From contig CAUVDV010000150.1 of assembly GCA_963550755.1 (NCBI GenBank), forward strand, positions 1 to 5,442: 5,442 bases of DNA. Direction: 5' to 3'. A model generated the notes under the pieces. The model saw only the letters and a program-made list of their open reading frames with translations. It searched no databases and was not told the DNA's origin. Origin of the DNA: W11650 sp963550755. GTDB lineage: Bacteria; Bacillota; Clostridia; Lachnospirales; Vallitaleaceae. How positions within the stretch are numbered: the first letter of the stretch is position 1; the number at the start of each line of letters is the position of its first letter. The translations under genes and the position numbers were made by a program. Below are positions 4,862 to 5,442 of the stretch, in pieces.

Positions 4862-5442
4862 TTATTCCGCCTTTATCCCCAAGAGCAGTAAAATCAGCGC
4901 CATCCGAATATGCTTGCCGCACAGCGCCTGAAAGAAATAAGCGGCTCGCTCATCGTCGTCAACCTCTACCGAAATCTCGTTAACCCGCGGCAGCGGATGC
5001 ATGATCGTTAAGTCCTGCTTAGCCGTTTCTAACTTTGCTAAGTCTAAAATATAACTGTCCTTTAACCGGATATAATCCGCTTCATTAAAAAATCTTTCCC
5101 GCTGCACCCGCGTCATATACAACACGTCCAGCTGCGGCATGGCTTCCTCTAAGCTCTCCACTTCCTGCCAGGAAACGCCGGCTTTATTCATCGCTTCTTT
5201 GATATAATCCGGCACTTGCAGCTCTACCGGTGAAATCAGTACAAAGCGAATATTATCATAGCGAAGCATCGCTTCAATCAGCGAATGGACTGTCCGGCCA
5301 AACTTGAGGTCGCCGCAGACACCAATCGTCATATCATTTAATCTCCCTTTTTTCCGCTTAATCGTCAAAAGATCAGTCAGGGTCTGGGTCGGGTGAAAAT
5401 GCCCGCCGTCGCCGGCATTGATAATCGGCACCGTTGTCCTTT
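4862..5442 (-). CDS. pyrB: Aspartate carbamoyltransferase catalytic chain, C-terminal part
   Basis: The visible 192 residues are the C-terminal two thirds of the catalytic chain that joins carbamoyl phosphate and L-aspartate, the first committed step of pyrimidine synthesis. The frame is open at the right edge. About 115 N-terminal residues, with the carbamoyl-phosphate STRT motif, lie outside. Visible hallmarks in order are INAGDGGHFHPTQTL, GDLKFGRTVHSL at the start of the aspartate domain, MTRVQRERF, the active-site loop MHPLPRVNEI, and the C-terminal helix DDDERAAYFFQALCGKHIRMAL. The GTG at 5429-5431 is an internal valine codon, not the start, because family-typical residues continue upstream of it. 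The stop is TAA at 4862-4864. PyrI, the regulatory partner, follows on the same strand after 294 bp, so the enzyme is of the allosteric PyrB-PyrI type. The promoter and any pyrimidine-responsive leader lie beyond the window. Confidence 0.97.
   Translation of the reverse strand, partial: RTTVPIINAGDGGHFHPTQTLTDLLTIKRKKGRLNDMTIGVCGDLKFGRTVHSLIEAMLRYDNIRFVLISPVELQVPDYIKEAMNKAGVSWQEVESLEEAMPQLDVLYMTRVQRERFFNEADYIRLKDSYILDLAKLETAKQDLTIMHPLPRVNEISVEVDDDERAAYFFQALCGKHIRMALILLLLGIKAE

Noticed and set aside
4740..4922. Minus-strand frame of 60 codons overlapping the pyrB end
   Set aside because: It overlaps the conserved C-terminal coding region of pyrB in another frame and has no recognisable features.
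1..5442. CRISPR array, tRNA or rRNA genes, transposase or integrase genes
   Set aside because: No regularly spaced direct repeats, cloverleaf-like segments, rRNA-like stretches or mobile-element coding sequences were seen.

Overview
The window looks like chromosomal DNA from an anaerobic Firmicute, most likely a member of the Clostridia. The evidence is strong AGGAGG-type ribosome binding sites, consensus sigma-A promoters, a mid-GC coding style with AT-rich gaps, a pyrB-pyrI pair and a VanY-type lipoprotein. I cannot name a genus. Five intact or edge-truncated protein genes and one toxin-gene remnant are supported. There are no rRNA or tRNA genes, CRISPR arrays or transposase genes.

Left part, minus strand: the N-terminal 198 codons of rarA (AAA+ replication-recombination ATPase) run off position 1. 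A 424 bp gap without a credible gene follows, and it holds a possible degenerate repeat. Next comes a complete lipoprotein of the VanY/M15B D,D-carboxypeptidase family. That gene has a perfect-spacing promoter and, between promoter and start codon, a hairpin with a UUCG loop followed directly by a T tract, which looks like a leader terminator or attenuator.

Middle, plus strand: a consensus promoter with operator-like repeats drives a RelB/DinJ-family antitoxin. The toxin gene behind it survives only as 13 codons with the start signature of YoeB. The stop codon of this remnant merges into the ribosome binding site of an M24 (Xaa-Pro) aminopeptidase, so the toxin-antitoxin promoter now appears to serve the peptidase. 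A hairpin-rich gap of about 410 bp follows, with a bidirectional terminator that also ends the converging pyrimidine operon.

Right part, minus strand: pyrB (aspartate carbamoyltransferase catalytic chain, C-terminal 192 residues, entering from the right edge) and pyrI (its zinc-containing regulatory chain). The two are separated by an unusually long 294 bp gap with two adjacent stem-loops and a second copy of the possible repeat. One hairpin core, GGCGTCAAAGA...TGATGCC, occurs both in this gap and in the terminator.

I do not see a new defence or biosynthetic system. The most interesting points are the decayed toxin-antitoxin locus feeding a peptidase, the leader hairpin of the carboxypeptidase gene, and the structured insertion inside pyrBI.
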